The notes beneath the pieces are model-generated. The model saw only the letters and a list, made by a program, of their open reading frames with translations, made no database searches and was not told where the DNA came from. This document shows positions 22,647-35,141 of a stretch of 64,000 nt of DNA, in pieces (positions within the stretch are counted from its first letter, which is position 1; every line of letters begins with the position of its first letter). This stretch comes from Cryptomeria japonica (lineage: Eukaryota > Streptophyta > Pinopsida > Cupressales > Cupressaceae): contig NC_081413.1 of NCBI RefSeq assembly GCF_030272615.1, positions 143,628,476 through 143,692,475 on the forward strand. Reading direction: 5' to 3'. The position numbers and the translations under genes were made by a program.

Positions 22647-24636
22647 ATGGAAAATCTGATGAAGCAACTTGAAGGAGCTCTTACAGACTATGATGCAGAG
22701 AAGTTGAAAAATATGAAATTAGAAGATGATTTAAGAGCAGCTCAGGATATCATCGGGCACTTCAAGAAAATCTTACTGTTGCAAGAAATAAGAGAAGAGA
22801 ATTTTGTGAAAAATTGCAAAATAAGAATGATGAAAAGGAATCACTTAATGATATGATAAGAAAGTTGAAACAAGAGAACATGACAACAAAGAATGAGATG
22901 CAGGATATGACTATGAGATTGGCACCTCTAGACATATTGCTAAATGAGATCACAGAGGAAGGAAAACTGAAAAACATAGAGAAAATTTATGACACTCTAT
23001 CTGCTGATGAGAAAGGGCAAGTTGAGGAAAGTGTAATACTGCATATGGACATGTACACAAATTTTTTGATGGAAGTAGTCAATGAAATTCCTGATGGTTT
23101 GTACAAAATACTTGAGGCCAGAAGGCAAGCAGTGATTGGATTAGACAAGAAAATAAAAATAGAAAAACTACTTGCTGTATATCCGGTAAACTCTCCCAAG
23201 AAAATTGATGATTTGATTGCTTAGGCAAACCAGACAGTATTCTCTACTGCACACCGAATATTTCACTAATGGCAGGAAGAGTTAGTGAAGTTACAGAAGA
23301 AACAAAAGATGGTTGGGACATATTCCTGGTTGAAAAGGAAAAACAAGAAGAATACAGGAACCCTAAGCCTATTAAAGTATATCAGAAGGATAAGGACAAA
23401 GGGAAAGGAAAAGTTGGTGGACTTCCAAGCATAAAGATTAAAGACAACCTACCCCCACCTGTGAAAATTACAACCATTGAAGACCAACTAGCAGCTGAAA
23501 GTATGGACGTAGAGGATAGCAATCCAAATCCTGAAGTCCTATACACTGTAAATGTTGATACCCAAAAGATCAACATAACAGTTGATAAAGATACAACTGA
23601 CAAATCAGATATGGCTAAAGAGCCTCCGTTAACAGGAGATACAGACAAACCGACAAAGGATACAGGGAAAAAGATGGAATCTGAGGCACATACAAAGAAA
23701 CCAATAGAGCTAAAGGCTCCGGAACAGGTTCATAAGGAAACTGTGACACCAGTAAGCAGTGAAGTAGGGAAACCAATTCTAAAAGAAATGCAAACACAAA
23801 CTGACCTGCCAGAGGTCAATACAAGCATGGTCACTTCCACCGGTACTCAATTTGTTGGGTCATCATCAACATTCAAGTCAACAAATGTGACTGAGGTATT
23901 ACTTGAATCCATTAAGAAAATAACTGATTGCAGTTCACAGGCTTATAAAGCAATAGATGATTCAATACCAATTTTGAAGTTAGTTGCTCCTAATTGTAAT
24001 ATAGATAATAAAGATTCTTTAGGACAATTGGATACATTATGTAAATACATTTCTAGAAATATTGAGAAAATAAAGGAAGAATCAGTAAAGGACATGGTAG
24101 GAAAGGAGAAACAAAAATTCTTTGATGAAGAAATAAAGAAGTGTAACAGAGACTTTGACACACTTCTATCGGAACTATGTAGTTTGTTGAACGAGTATAA
24201 AAATCTGTATAAAGATACATGTAAAACAAACTTCTTGACTATAGATATTGACAAGAAAATAAGCAAGACATAGGATGAGATAAATAAACTTGTAGACAAT
24301 TTTGTCAACTCACCGGATTCATTATCTGTTTTTGAAGAAAAGTTAGCAAATTTTGAGGAAGAATTGCTCAAACAGGAAAGAGAGAAAGAAAGAATAATAA
24401 ATAAGGCAAAACACTTGAGATCTAAACTGAGTCCAAGATTGGACTATTTAGCATCTCTGCGGAAGGAAATCTCAGAGGCATTAGCATAGGGAAGCAAAAC
24501 ACCAGCGGAGCATTTACAACATCTCATCGGTACTGTGAAGAGGACTGAAACAACAATAAAAGATAGCAAAAAGTTTATGGATAGTATAAACTTAATTTTG
24601 GGCGATCTTTTTCAGATAATAACTACCCAACTATAG
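22647..24636 (+). pseudogene. Element D single ORF: short coiled coil joined to the ORF2 C-terminal half
   Basis: It starts MENLMKQLEGALTDYD, a coiled coil of about 55 residues. After a frameshift near 22800 comes a conserved module with EEGKLKNIEKIYDTL and GLYKILEARR (23096-23125), matching EGNLKNIFVYYE and GLYEILNARR of A. A shift near 23230 leads to a 334-codon open stretch (23269-24273): a Lys/Pro/Thr-rich linker, then ILKLVAPNCNIDNKDSLGQL and DIDKKISKT. Two in-frame stops (TAG 24271 and 24487) precede a C-terminal coiled coil ending at TAG 24634. Zinc knuckles and every enzyme domain are absent. The role is unknown; a structural or RNA-binding partner for trans-mobilisation is a guess. 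Confidence 0.75.
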
Positions 24637-24700
24637 GGTTGAGGATATGGACAGATGTAACTACAAACTCTACTAACATCTTGACAACCTTTGTCATTGA

Positions 24701-24856
24701 TGCCAAAGGGGGAGTACTAGGATGAGAAAGTTCAAAGACAGGAATCATATGCTCAGGGGGAGCCCTCATATTTTCGGTAAACATTTTTGGACTACACATT
24801 TTGGACACTTTTTGAAATTTCTCATGAGTGTTGCCATCAATGCCAAAGGGGGAGAT
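24701..24856 (+). other. Polypurine tracts of element D
   Basis: TGCCAAAGGGGGAG at 24701-24714 is repeated at 24841-24854, where it abuts the 3' LTR (TGTTGGCATA at 24857). Both copies are preceded by ATTGATG or CATCAA. The terminal tract is in the loop of a potential ATGCCAA/TTGGCAT hairpin. A further CTCAGGGGGAGC lies near 24751. Confidence 0.8.
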
Positions 24857-25663
24857 TGTTGGCATATGGACACTCTAATGAGACATTGTATGTGATTGAA
24901 GGTTTTGTCATTGATGGACACCTTGCAATCCTATGGCACTGGCAAGACATCATACAGGCAAAGCATTACACAGGCAAGACAGTGCACCGACATCAACAAG
25001 ATCAATCTACACCAGCACCAGCACCGACATAGAAGAAAAGATGTATACCGGCATAGAGGCCGACAAGATTTTTGATATGTAATATTTTGTTTATTATTGT
25101 AAGCCGACTTGGCAAATTGTAAAATGACTCTTGTATATAAAGGAGATCATTGTAGACATTTAGAGATGTAATGTAGCAAGCATAAAGAAAATTATTAGGC
25201 AGACCTTATGTGCGAATTATAGGTCAAGGGTATATGTAAAGAACATAGCAAGAACCGGTACTGAATCAAGCATTGGAGATGCTATTGTAAAGCAGTACAA
25301 GTCATTGGATTAGTATAATCCTTATTGTAAGTCAGTGTGACTTCTCATTGAGCAGTGAGCTCTAGGCAGTTGGCCTTCCTGCATGTGCAGGCCCCTATTG
25401 TAAGTAATATTCTCTTATTGTCCAGTGAGTGAATATTGTTGGTAACAAATCCCACAGAGGTTTGTCCCACACCGGGTTTCCTCATTAAACATCTTGTGTT
25501 ATGGTGTTCTTTTCATGTGGATGTTTCTGATTCTGTTTATTGCATTAATTCTTGCATACCGGTATACTGTTATTTTATGTTCTGCATGTTTTAACTTAGA
25601 AAAATCTTATCACTAGTTAGGTACTGATTCAACCCCCTCTCATTATCTGTGGGAATCCTAACA
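24857..25663 (+). repeat. 3' LTR of element D
   Basis: 807 bp, TGTTGGCATA...CCTAACA, followed by TATGT. It is collinear with the 5' LTR, with the same TATA box and R-U5 block. Confidence 0.92.
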
Positions 25664-28600
25664 TATGTCTGCAAGCTACTCCTTACTGGAAATATGTTGT
25701 AATACAACCTCTCTATTTTGAAACTTCTCTCTCAAGAAATGATACTTGAGCTCAATGTGCTTAGTTGTAGAATGCAATACCGGATTCTTGGAAATATTGA
25801 TTGCACTAGTATTGTCACAAAATATACTCATCGGTTCAGATATAAGTACTTTGAAACCGTACAATACATGTTTCATCCAAATTGCCTGAGTGCAGTTCAT
25901 AAATGCTGCCACATAATCTGCTTCAGCTGTAAACTGAGAAGTACATCTCTGCTTCTTGCTTGTCCATGAGACTAATCTTCCACCAAGAAAGAACGCTTCA
26001 CTGGTTGTGCTCTTTTGGTCGTCTACATTACCTGCCCAATCTGCATCGGTAAACACTTTGAGATTAAAATTACCATTGTATGGATACCACAATCCATAGT
26101 CAACAATCCCTTTCATGTATCTAAGAATCCTCTTTACCGCTACCAAGTGGGATTCTCTTGGACTCTTCTAAAAATGAGCTACTATGCCTACTGCATGAGC
26201 AATATCCGGTATGCTGTGCACCACATAGTGTAGCTTACCGATCATTGATTGATACTCCTTCTCATTCATCAACCCTGAATTATATTCCTTAGTCAGTTTA
26301 CAGCCGGTCACCATCAGTGTACCAACCGGTTGTCTCTCCTCCATGCCAAAGGTATTCAATACCTCTTTGACATACTTGGACTGGGTAATAAAGATACCCT
26401 CCTTCATTTGCTGAATCTGTAAACCAATGAAGAACTTTATCTCTCCAATCAGAGACATCTCAAACTCTTTCTTCATTTCATCTGTAAAAGCATGACTCAT
26501 TTTATCATCTCCTCCAAAGATTATGTCATCTACAAATACTTCATAGATCAGAATCTGATCACCTTCAGATTTTAGGTAGATGTTGCTATCCTCACTTGTT
26601 CTTTGAAATCCTATCTTCACAAGATGAGAGTGTAACCATTCATACCATGCCTTAGGTGCTTGTTTCAATCCATACAGGGCTTTGTGTAATCTACACACCA
26701 TGTTACTATCTTCTGATAAGGCAAACCCATCCGGTTGCTCAATATACACTTCCTCTTCTAGGATTCCATTCAAGAATGCAGACTTCACATCCATCCGATA
26801 AAACTTAAATCCCTTGAATTCTGCAAATGCAAGTAGCATTAATACACCTTCCAGTCTATCCATGGGAGAAAAGGTTTATCCATAGTCTTCTCCCTCTTCT
26901 TGACCATATCCTTTGCATACAAGTCTTGCCTTGTTCCTCACAACCGTGCCTTCTTCATTTAGCTTATTCCTGAAAACCCATTTGGTACCTATGACATTCT
27001 TGTGTTCTGGTTTGGGTACTAAGCACCATGTTGCATTCTTTTCTATTTGGTCTATCTCCTCTTCCATTTCCTTAATATAGTCTTCATCTGTACGTGCTTC
27101 TCTAGAAGTCTTGGGCTCCAATTCAGAAATCATGCAAGAGTTTTATTTCACCTTTCTTCTTGTGAGTATCTCTGCATCTTTATCTCCTATGATTTTCTTT
27201 GGATCATGATGTAGTTTCAAATACCTAGGAATGACTCTATCTCATTCTTCTAGCCTTTCCTCTTCTTCTTCACTTACTTCTTGTTCTTCACCTACTGCAA
27301 CTTCTACCGGTACAGGAACACTGAGATCTTTACTTGTTTCTTTCTTAACCAGTTCCCAGAAGGCTATACCCAGTTCATCTTCTACTTCCTTGCTGCAGGT
27401 TTCCTCAGGAGATTCATCAACCCTGACTTTGATACTCTCAACAATTTTCTGTGTTCTATTGTTGTAGTACTTGAGAGCTTTGCTCTTAGTGGAATATCCT
27501 AGAAATATCCCTTCATCACATTTAGCACAAACTTGCTCAGATGCTCACCTCTCTTGATTTAACACTTACTACCAAATACTTTAAAATAAATCACAGTGGG
27601 AGTTTTTCAGGTCCAATACTCATAAGGGGTTTTAACTCTACCTTTCTTGATGAGTACCTGGTTCATAGTATAGACTGCAATGCTCACCGCTTCTCTCCAA
27701 AAAGTGTGAGCAACCTTTCCTTGGATCAACATTATTCTGGCCGCTTCAACTACAGTCCTATTATTCCTTTCTGCTATGCCATTCTATTGTGGTATCCTTG
27801 GGGTAGAAAATTGCCTCTTGATACCGCTATCTTCACAATACTTGTTGAATTCATCAGAAGTAAATTCACCTACTTGATCAGTTCTTAGGCATTTTATCTT
27901 TTGACCACTTTCCTTCTCTACTAATGCTCTAAAGACTTTGAACTTTCCAAACTCCTCAGACTTGTATTTCAAGAATGTGACCCACATCATTTTTGAGCAG
28001 TCATCTCCCTGAAAACTTCTAGTTTTCATAGGACCACACAATTCAGTATGCAAAAGATCAAGTAAGTTTTCTACTAAAAAAGACTTACCTTTGAAAGTTG
28101 AGGAAGACATCTTCCCAAGTTGACATTCTCTCCACAAAGAATTCTCCAGTTTGTTCAGCAAAGGCAATCCTCTACTGCCTTGATCTTACTAGCCTTTACA
28201 ATATTATCAAAGTTCATATGACAAAGTCTCCCATGCCATATCCAACTGTCATCAAACTTCACCATCAGACACCGACTTATCTTGGCATTCAACTGAAACA
28301 AGTTACCTCTGGTTTGCTTACCAGTGGCAATAAGTTCACCATTTTTTCCAATTATACTGCAGACTCCACCTTTGAACTCTAGATCGAGTCCTTTATCATT
28401 TAGCTAAGCAACACTCAACAGGTTATGCTTAATACCTTCTACCTAGTAGACATCATCCGCACTGCTCCTTCCATTCAGTGAGATGGATCCTTTTCCTTTT
28501 ACCAAGCATGGTGCATCATTGCCAAATCTGACAACACCTCCATCATATTCTTCTAGAGATAAAAACTTTCTCCGATCACCAGTCATGTGGTGAGAATAAC

Positions 28601-29717
28601 CACTATCAATTATCCACTCATTAGAGTTGTCAATGTGAGAGACAAGTGCTGTCTTGTAAGACACTTCTTCCTTTACAACTACAAACACTATGTCCTCATT
28701 CTCTTCATCCTCATATTCTTCATCAGTAACACCTTCATCCACTGCAACAAGACAATTTCTTCTATTTCCTCCTTTATACTTTCTAAACCTCTCTGGTTTA
28801 TCCTTATTCTCATTGTTAGGACAGTTAATAGCTATATGTCCTATCTTATTGCAAAAAGAACATTTTAAAGAAAGCTTACCTCTATATTTTCCAGTACCTT
28901 TTGGAAGTCTCTTGGCAATAAGAGCTTCAAACTCCATTAGAATCTCTTCGTCATCCATACCTCTACTTTGCATTGATTCATAACTGATACTTACTTCTTT
29001 TCCTTTTCTGGTTGGTGCAACAAATGCTCTAAAAGATGACTCAGTCCTCTGAACACTGCCATCATAGCTATTCAACTCATATGCAGTTAACTTTGCAATG
29101 ATAGAGTCTAAGGAGATCTTGGCTTTGTCAATAGACCTTATTTCCTGAATAGCAACAACACTGATAGCATAGACCGACAAAAATGATCTCAAGACTTACT
29201 GATAATGGTGGCGTCATCAATTGTTCCAGCACTGCTCTTGTTATCTCCAACAACAGTCATGAACCATATGCCATAGTGCTGAATGGTCTCACCTTCAACC
29301 ATCCTCATGTCTTCAAATTTTCCTCTAAGGCTCTCTGCCTTAGCTTTCTTTACATGCTCATCACCGCCATAAATAGTTTCCAATGTGTCCCATACATCTT
29401 TAGGAGTGTCCTTATATTGTACACCAATGAACTCAATATCAGACAAACTGCTAATAAGGGCTTCCATGGGCTTCCATGACTTGCCCATTTTCCCGAATCT
29501 CTCTTTTCTGATCATTGGTTAAAGTGCTAGTGGGAATTACATAGACATTCTCAACATAGCTCCAGTGTTGAGCACCCAAACTCTTGATATAGATCTTCAT
29601 TTTTTCCTTCCATATTTTGAAGTTATCTCTATTGAACATAGGACCTTCCCTCTTCATCATTAAGGCAGGATCTTTTACCTCAAGCGATTAAGCTTATATC
29701 ACCGAGGACTTGGAGTT

Positions 29718-29729
29718 GCTTTGATACAA
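29718..29729 (-). other. Primer-binding site of C1
   Basis: The minus strand reads TGTATCAAAGC next to LTR-b. C3 has TGGTATCAAAGC at 51711-51722, so C1 has lost or changed one base. The site resembles the initiator Met tRNA site with A for G. Confidence 0.75.
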
Positions 29730-29731
29730 AT

Positions 29732-31123
29732 TGATGAATAATGATGAACAACATATACCCTAACTAGTACTGAGAGAGGGGGGGGGGTGAATCAGTACAT
29801 GCAAAATCCTCTCCTCAACTTATCAAGTTAAAACAATGCTAACTGGTTGTCTTCATTACTAAACTTAACCATGGCAATACCGGTTAAACACAGTAAGACT
29901 TCAGACAACATAAACCGGTAAAATTGAACCCTTCAAATACATTCAATACTTGATAACTACTTCACCCATAAACATATGCATGTGGTGTATCAACAATACC
30001 ATAACCATTAGCTCTGCATGCATAATCACTTAAACAAAGAATACTTAATCATCACATGAAAAATGCATAACTCATGACACATATTTTTCACGTGGAAACC
30101 CAAATGGGAAAAACCATGGTGGGGATGAATATCCACAAGCTTGTTTTGAACTCTTTTGAAGCTCGCTCTGTTAGGAGCCTAGTTCGGTTAAAGAATTTAC
30201 AATAAGGTTCTGCTAGGAACCGATCTTGTTAAAGATCACCCGATTAAGGGATGGCTATATACCCTGTTAAAGGTTGAAACCCTGTTAAAGGTTACCTCGC
30301 TAGAGGATTTAAAGAACTCAATGAAATTGAGTCACCTGGTTAGAGGATTTACAGTAAGTCTGTTAAAGATGCTCGACAAAGCGATTTTCCTTCTGTTGAA
30401 ATGGCTAGAAGCCAACAGGTAAAATGTTGATCTGATAACAACACTATATGCTAAGGTAGATCCTTTTCAGTTCCTCTACTCTATAATCACACTCTGCAGT
30501 TTTCTGTCACTGGTCTGGCAAGTATCTCATCACTTCGATACATACACAACTTTTGCCAACAACTTACAATAACAAACATCATCAACCTTATAGACAACAA
30601 TTAGGTCAGAAGCATAAACCCTAAACCCTAAGCTTTTAGGTTTACTATTACAGTCGGTCAAATCCTGACCATCCAAACACTTTCCATAGAGTGAAGCAAT
30701 CTCAAACAGATCACAAGTCATTTTGCATCGTCCATTCTTCACCGCACATAGAAATCAGTAACTCATCACACTTTCTTCTCATACCGCTAGGAAGAATGTT
30801 CATTCCCATGGTAGAAATTTAATGTAGTCAATCTTCACATGCAAGATCCTCAAGGATATCCTTCACATGCACAAAGCTGATGTGGCATCTCGATCTCATC
30901 TTCATCTCTTAGCTAACTCATCACAATGTGACCGGTTGCATCGCACAAGCTGGATTGCCAAACCGAAAACCCTAAAGCTGAAACTACCAACTGATAGTCA
31001 CACTTAGTGAAACCCAGACACCGGTTTACTACAACTCTTCATACCGGTTCACTTGCAGTTATTGACATCAATGACAACATACATTATCATCATATTATCA
31101 TACCGGTTCATCAAATTCCAACA
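29732..31123 (-). repeat. C-family LTR-b, shared between C1 and C2 (1,392 bp)
   Basis: On its left is the C1 primer site, so it is the 5' LTR of C1. On its right is a polypurine tract and the 3' end of the C2 body, so it also serves as the 3' LTR of C2. Its opening variant CATATACCCTAACTAG is shared with LTR-d (51725). An LTR-body-LTR-body array of this type usually arises by recombination between LTRs. Confidence 0.88.
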
Positions 31124-31350
31124 ATCTCCCCCTTTGGCATTGATGGCAATACTCAGTGTAGCATTGTAACTAAAAACATCATAGACTAGTGTATCTAAAA
31201 TATCTTCTCCCCCTTTGACAACAATGCCAAAGTTGAGGCACAATATTCCTTACTCCACTATGTTGCTCCCCCTACGGAGCATCATCCTTCAACACATCAA
31301 TCCTAAAAGATTTGACACTGTAATACCTGACTGATGTGGAGCACACATCT

Positions 31351-34300
31351 TTAGTTTACTTCATGAAGGGGCAAAAACCCTAATTCACCTCTCAAATAGG
31401 TAAATGTAGTCTTCAATAAGGGCTTAGTGAATATATTTGCTAGCTACTACTTACTGGAAACATGTTGTAATACAACCTCTTTGTTTTGAACCTTCTGTCT
31501 CAAGAAATGATACTTGAGCTCAATGTGCTTAGTTCTAGAATGCAATACCAGATTCTTGGAAATATTGATTGCATTAGTATTGTCACAAAATATACTCACT
31601 GGTTCAGATATAAGTACTTTGAAACCGTCCAATACATGTTTCATCCAAATTGCCTGAGTGCAGTTCATAAATGCTGCCACATAATCTGCTTTAGCTGTAA
31701 ACTAAGAAGTAGATCTCTACTTCTTGCTTGTCCAGGAGACTAATCTTCCACCAAGAAAGAGTGCTCCACCAGTTGTGCTCTTTCAGTCATCTACATTACC
31801 TGCCCAATCTGTATTGGTAAACACTTTGGGATTAAAATCACCATTTTATGGATACCACAATTCATAGTCAACAATCCTTTTCATGTATCTAAGAATCCTC
31901 TTTACCGCTACCAAGTGGGATTCTCTTGGACTCTTATGAAAATGACCTACTATGCCTACTGCATGAGCAATATCCGGTATGCTGTGCACCACATAGTGCA
32001 GCTTACAGATCATTGATTGATATTCCTTCTCATTCATCAACCCTGAATCATCTTCCTTAGTCAGTTTATAGCCAGTCACCATCGGTGTACCAACTGGTTT
32101 TCTCTCCTCCACGCCAAAGGTATTCAATACCTCTTAGACATACTTGGACTGGGTAATAAAGATACCCTCTTTTATTTGCTGAATCTGTAAACCAATGAAG
32201 AACTTTATCTCTCCAATCAGAGACATCTCAAACTCTTTCTTCATTTCATCTGTAAAAGCATGACTCATTTTATCATCTCCTCCAAAGATTATGTCATCTA
32301 CAAATACTTCATAGATAAGAATCTGATCACCTTAAGATTTTAGGTAGATGTTGCTATCCTCACTTGTTCTCTGAAATCCTATCTTCACAAGATGAGAGTG
32401 TAACCATTCATACTATGCCCTAGGTGCTTGTTTCAATCTATACAGGGCTTTGTGTAATCTACACACCATGTTACTATCTTTTGATAAGGCAAACCCATCC
32501 GGTTGCTCAATATACACTTCCTCTTCTAGGATTCCATTCAAGAATGCAGACTTCACACTCATCTGATAAACCTTAAATCTCTTGAATTCTGCAAATGCAA
32601 GTAGCATTCGGACACCTTCCAGTCTATCCACAGGAGCAAAGGTTTATCCATAGTCTTCTCCCTCTTCTTGACCTTATCCTTTGCATACAAGTCTTGCCTT
32701 GTTCCTCACAACCGTGCATTCTTCATTTGGCTTATTCCTGAAAAACCCATTTGATACCTATGACATTCTTGTGTTCTAGTCTGGGTACCAAGGACCATGT
32801 TGCCATCTTTTCTATTTGGTCTATCTCCTCTTCCATTTCCTTAATACAGTCTTCATCTGTACGTGCTTCACTGGAAGTCTTGGGCTCCAATTCAGAAATC
32901 ATGCAAGAGTTTTCTTTCACCTTTCTTCTTGTGAGTATCTCTCCATCTTTATCTCCTATGATTTGCTTCGGATCATGATGTAGTTTCACATACCTAGGAA
33001 TGACTCTATCTCATTCTGCTAGCCTTTCCTCTTCTTCTTCACTTACTTCTTCTTCTTCACCTACTACAGCTTCTACCGGTAAAGGTACACTAAGATCTTT
33101 ACTTGTGTCTTTCTTAACCGGTTCCCAGAAGGCTATACCCAGTTCATCTTCCTCTTCCTCGCTACAGGTTTCCGTAGGAGATTCATCAACCCTGACTTTG
33201 ATACTCTCAACAATTTTCTATGTTCTATTGTTGTAGCACTTGAGAGCTTTGCTCTTAGTGGAATATCCCAGAAATATCCCTTCATCACATTCAGCACAAA
33301 CTTGCTCAGATGCTTACCTCTCTTAATGTAACACTTACTACCAAATACGTTAAAATAAATTATAGTGGGAGTTTTTCCGGTCCAATACTCATAAGGGGTT
33401 TTATCTCTACCTTTCTTGATGAGTACCCGGTTCATAGTATAGACTGCAATGCTCACCGCTTCTCTCCAAAAAGTGTGAGCAACCTTTCCTTGGATCAACA
33501 ATGTTTTGGCCACTTCAACTATAGTCCTGTTATTCCTTTCTGCTATGCCATTCTATTGTGGTGTCCTTTGGGTAGACAATTGCCTCTTGATACCGCTATC
33601 TTCACAATACTTGTTGAATTCATCAGAAGTGAATTCACCTCCTTGATCAATTCTTAGGCATTTTATCTTTTGACCACTTTCCTTCTCTACTAATGCTCTA
33701 AAGGCATTGAACTTTCCAAACTCCTCAGACTTGTATTTCAAGAATGTGACCCACATCATTCTTGAGCAGTCATCAGTAAGAATCATGAAATACCTATCTC
33801 CCTAAAAACTTCTAGTTTTCATTGGACCACACAAATCAGTATGCACAAGATCAAGTAAGTTTTTTGCTAAAAAAGACTTACCTTTGAAAGTTGAGGAAGA
33901 CATCTTCCCAAGTTGGCATTCTCTGCACAAAGAATTCTCTGGTTTGTTCAGCAAAGGCAATCCTCTTACTGCCTTGATCTTACTAGCCTTTACAATATTA
34001 TAAAAGTTCATATAACAAAGTCTCCCATGCCATATCCAACTGTCATCAAACTTCACCATCAGACACCGACTTATCTTGGCATTCAACTGAAACAAGTTAC
34101 CTCTTGCCTGCTTACTATTGGCAATAAGTTCACCACTTTTTCCAATTATACTGCAGACTCCACCTTTGAACTCCAGAATGAGTCCTTTATCATTTAGCTA
34201 ACCAACACTCAACAAGTTATGCTTAAGACCTTCTACCTAGTAGACATCATCCGCACTGCTCCTTCCATTCAGTGAGATGGATCCTTTTCCTTTTACCAAG

Positions 34301-34756
34301 CATGGTGCATCATTGCCAAATCTGACAACACCTCCATCATATTCTTCTAGAGACAAAAACTTTCTCTGATCACCAGTCATGTGGTGAGAATAACCACTAT
34401 CAATTATCCACTCATTAGAGTTGTCAATGTGAGAGACAAGTGTTTTCTTGTAAGACACTTCTTCCTTTACAACTACAAACACTATGTCCTCATTCTCTTC
34501 ATCCTCATATTCTTCATCAGTAACACCTTCATCCACTGCAACAAGACAATTTCTTCTATTTCCTCCTTTATACTTTCTAAACCTCTCCAGTTTATCCTTA
34601 TTCTCATTGTTAGGATAGTTAATAGCGATATGTCCTATCTTATTGCAAGAAAAACATTTTAGAGGAAGCTTACCTCTGTATTTTCCAGTACCTTTTGGAA
34701 ATCTCTTGGCAAGAAGAGCTTCAAACTCCATTAGAATCTCTTCATCATCCATACCT
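31351..34756 (-). pseudogene. pol: C2 gag-pol, 5' truncated copia body
   Basis: Going along the minus strand, the remnant starts inside gag (RGMDDEEILMEFEALL) at 34756. It has the knuckle CFSCNKIGHIAINY (last Cys changed to Tyr), protease IIDSGYSHHMTGD, integrase parts at 33553-34095 and 33133-33513, RT parts at 32413-32631, and RNase H to 31351. The segment KIKAVRGLPLLNKPEN is intact here where C1 and C3 carry a one-base loss. Stops are scattered. The gag N-terminal region, primer site and 5' LTR are missing because sequence switches to the A2 LTR at 34757. Confidence 0.88.
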
Positions 34757-34935
34757 CTGCCGCATACTATATTCCACCTTCTAGACTTAATCATAAATGA
34801 ATATCAAACTTCCTAAACTTTCGGTAGAAAAAATACGCATATATCGAATAGAATATCTAATTGAGTTGTCATCGATGACAACCCAAAACATTTCTTATGC
34901 ACAAATCTCTATCGGTATAGTGTCTCTCACCACCA
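34757..34935 (-). repeat. Fragment of the A2 3' LTR at the duplication junction
   Basis: It is collinear with about 621-797 of A1. It starts abruptly after C2 sequence; both partners carry CTCTGC or CTCTAC near the join. The inner LTR end is CACCA rather than CAACA, then the polypurine tract follows. Confidence 0.85.
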
Positions 34936-35141
34936 ATCTCCCCCTTTGGCATTGATGGTAACACTTGATGAAAAATGACATTGTAGCTGAAAGACTTCAA
35001 AATTTAAACAAATCAATAACTCAATATGCTCAATAAGCCCCCCTTGAGAATGTACATCATTTTCCATACCTCTCTGTCCCCCTTTGACAAGAATGCCAAT
35101 GATAGGTATCTACCAAAATTTATATACAAGGGTATACTATC

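Larger units (their letters stand above)
21766..25663 (+). mobile_element. Element D: complete pol-less LTR retrotransposon (3,898 bp)
   Basis: LTRs of 810 and 807 bp flank a 2.3 kb internal domain. The target duplication TATGT is perfect (21761-21765 and 25664-25668). Uninterrupted target sites are seen in C3 near 47646 (GAATATGTCTAC) and, slightly diverged, in C2 near 31430. The element has primer site, polypurine tract and TATA box but only one decayed gene related to the C-terminal half of ORF2 of elements A and E. It inserted near the 3' end of the C1 RNase H gene, after the large duplication because only C1 has it. Confidence 0.92.
21680..29660 (-). pseudogene. gag-pol: C1 gag-pol of a copia element, interrupted by element D
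   Basis: The frame begins MMKREGPMFNRDNF at 29660. A direct 10-bp repeat, GGGCTTCCAT at 29458-29467 and 29468-29477, shifts gag out of frame; C3 has one copy. After a second shift near 29190 shared with C3, gag continues to the knuckle CSFCNKIGHIAINC (28850) and the protease WIIDSGYSHHMTGD. Integrase segments lie at 27784-28167, then RT at 26168-26863 (MDVKSAFLNG, LYGLKQAPKAWY, FVDDIIF), and RNase H to 25676 (CDNTSAINISKNP). Element D (21766-25663) separates the last codons: IFTKPLPKTTFT and the stop at 21680-21682 lie beyond it. A one-base loss near 28170 is shared with C3 but not C2. Several in-frame stops add to the damage; it is not functional. Confidence 0.9.
621..34756. repeat. Unit 1 of a tandem duplication of about 34 kb
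   Basis: The order A, gypsy remnant, flank, B 5' LTR and gag, B 3' LTR, C recurs from 34757 to 54535. Both units share junctions that would not arise twice: A next to the gypsy leader, B preceded by GAAAG, and C inserted at the same base of the B 3' LTR. Unit 1 alone has the solo LTR, D, B pol, the gypsy LTR and the C2 body. Unit 2 alone has the hAT insertion and the gag-to-LTR deletion. Confidence 0.85.

Noticed and set aside
34237-34794. 185-codon ORF starting MIKSRRWNIVCG
   Set aside because: The first dozen residues come from A-LTR antisense sequence; the rest is truncated C2 gag-protease. It is a junction artefact.
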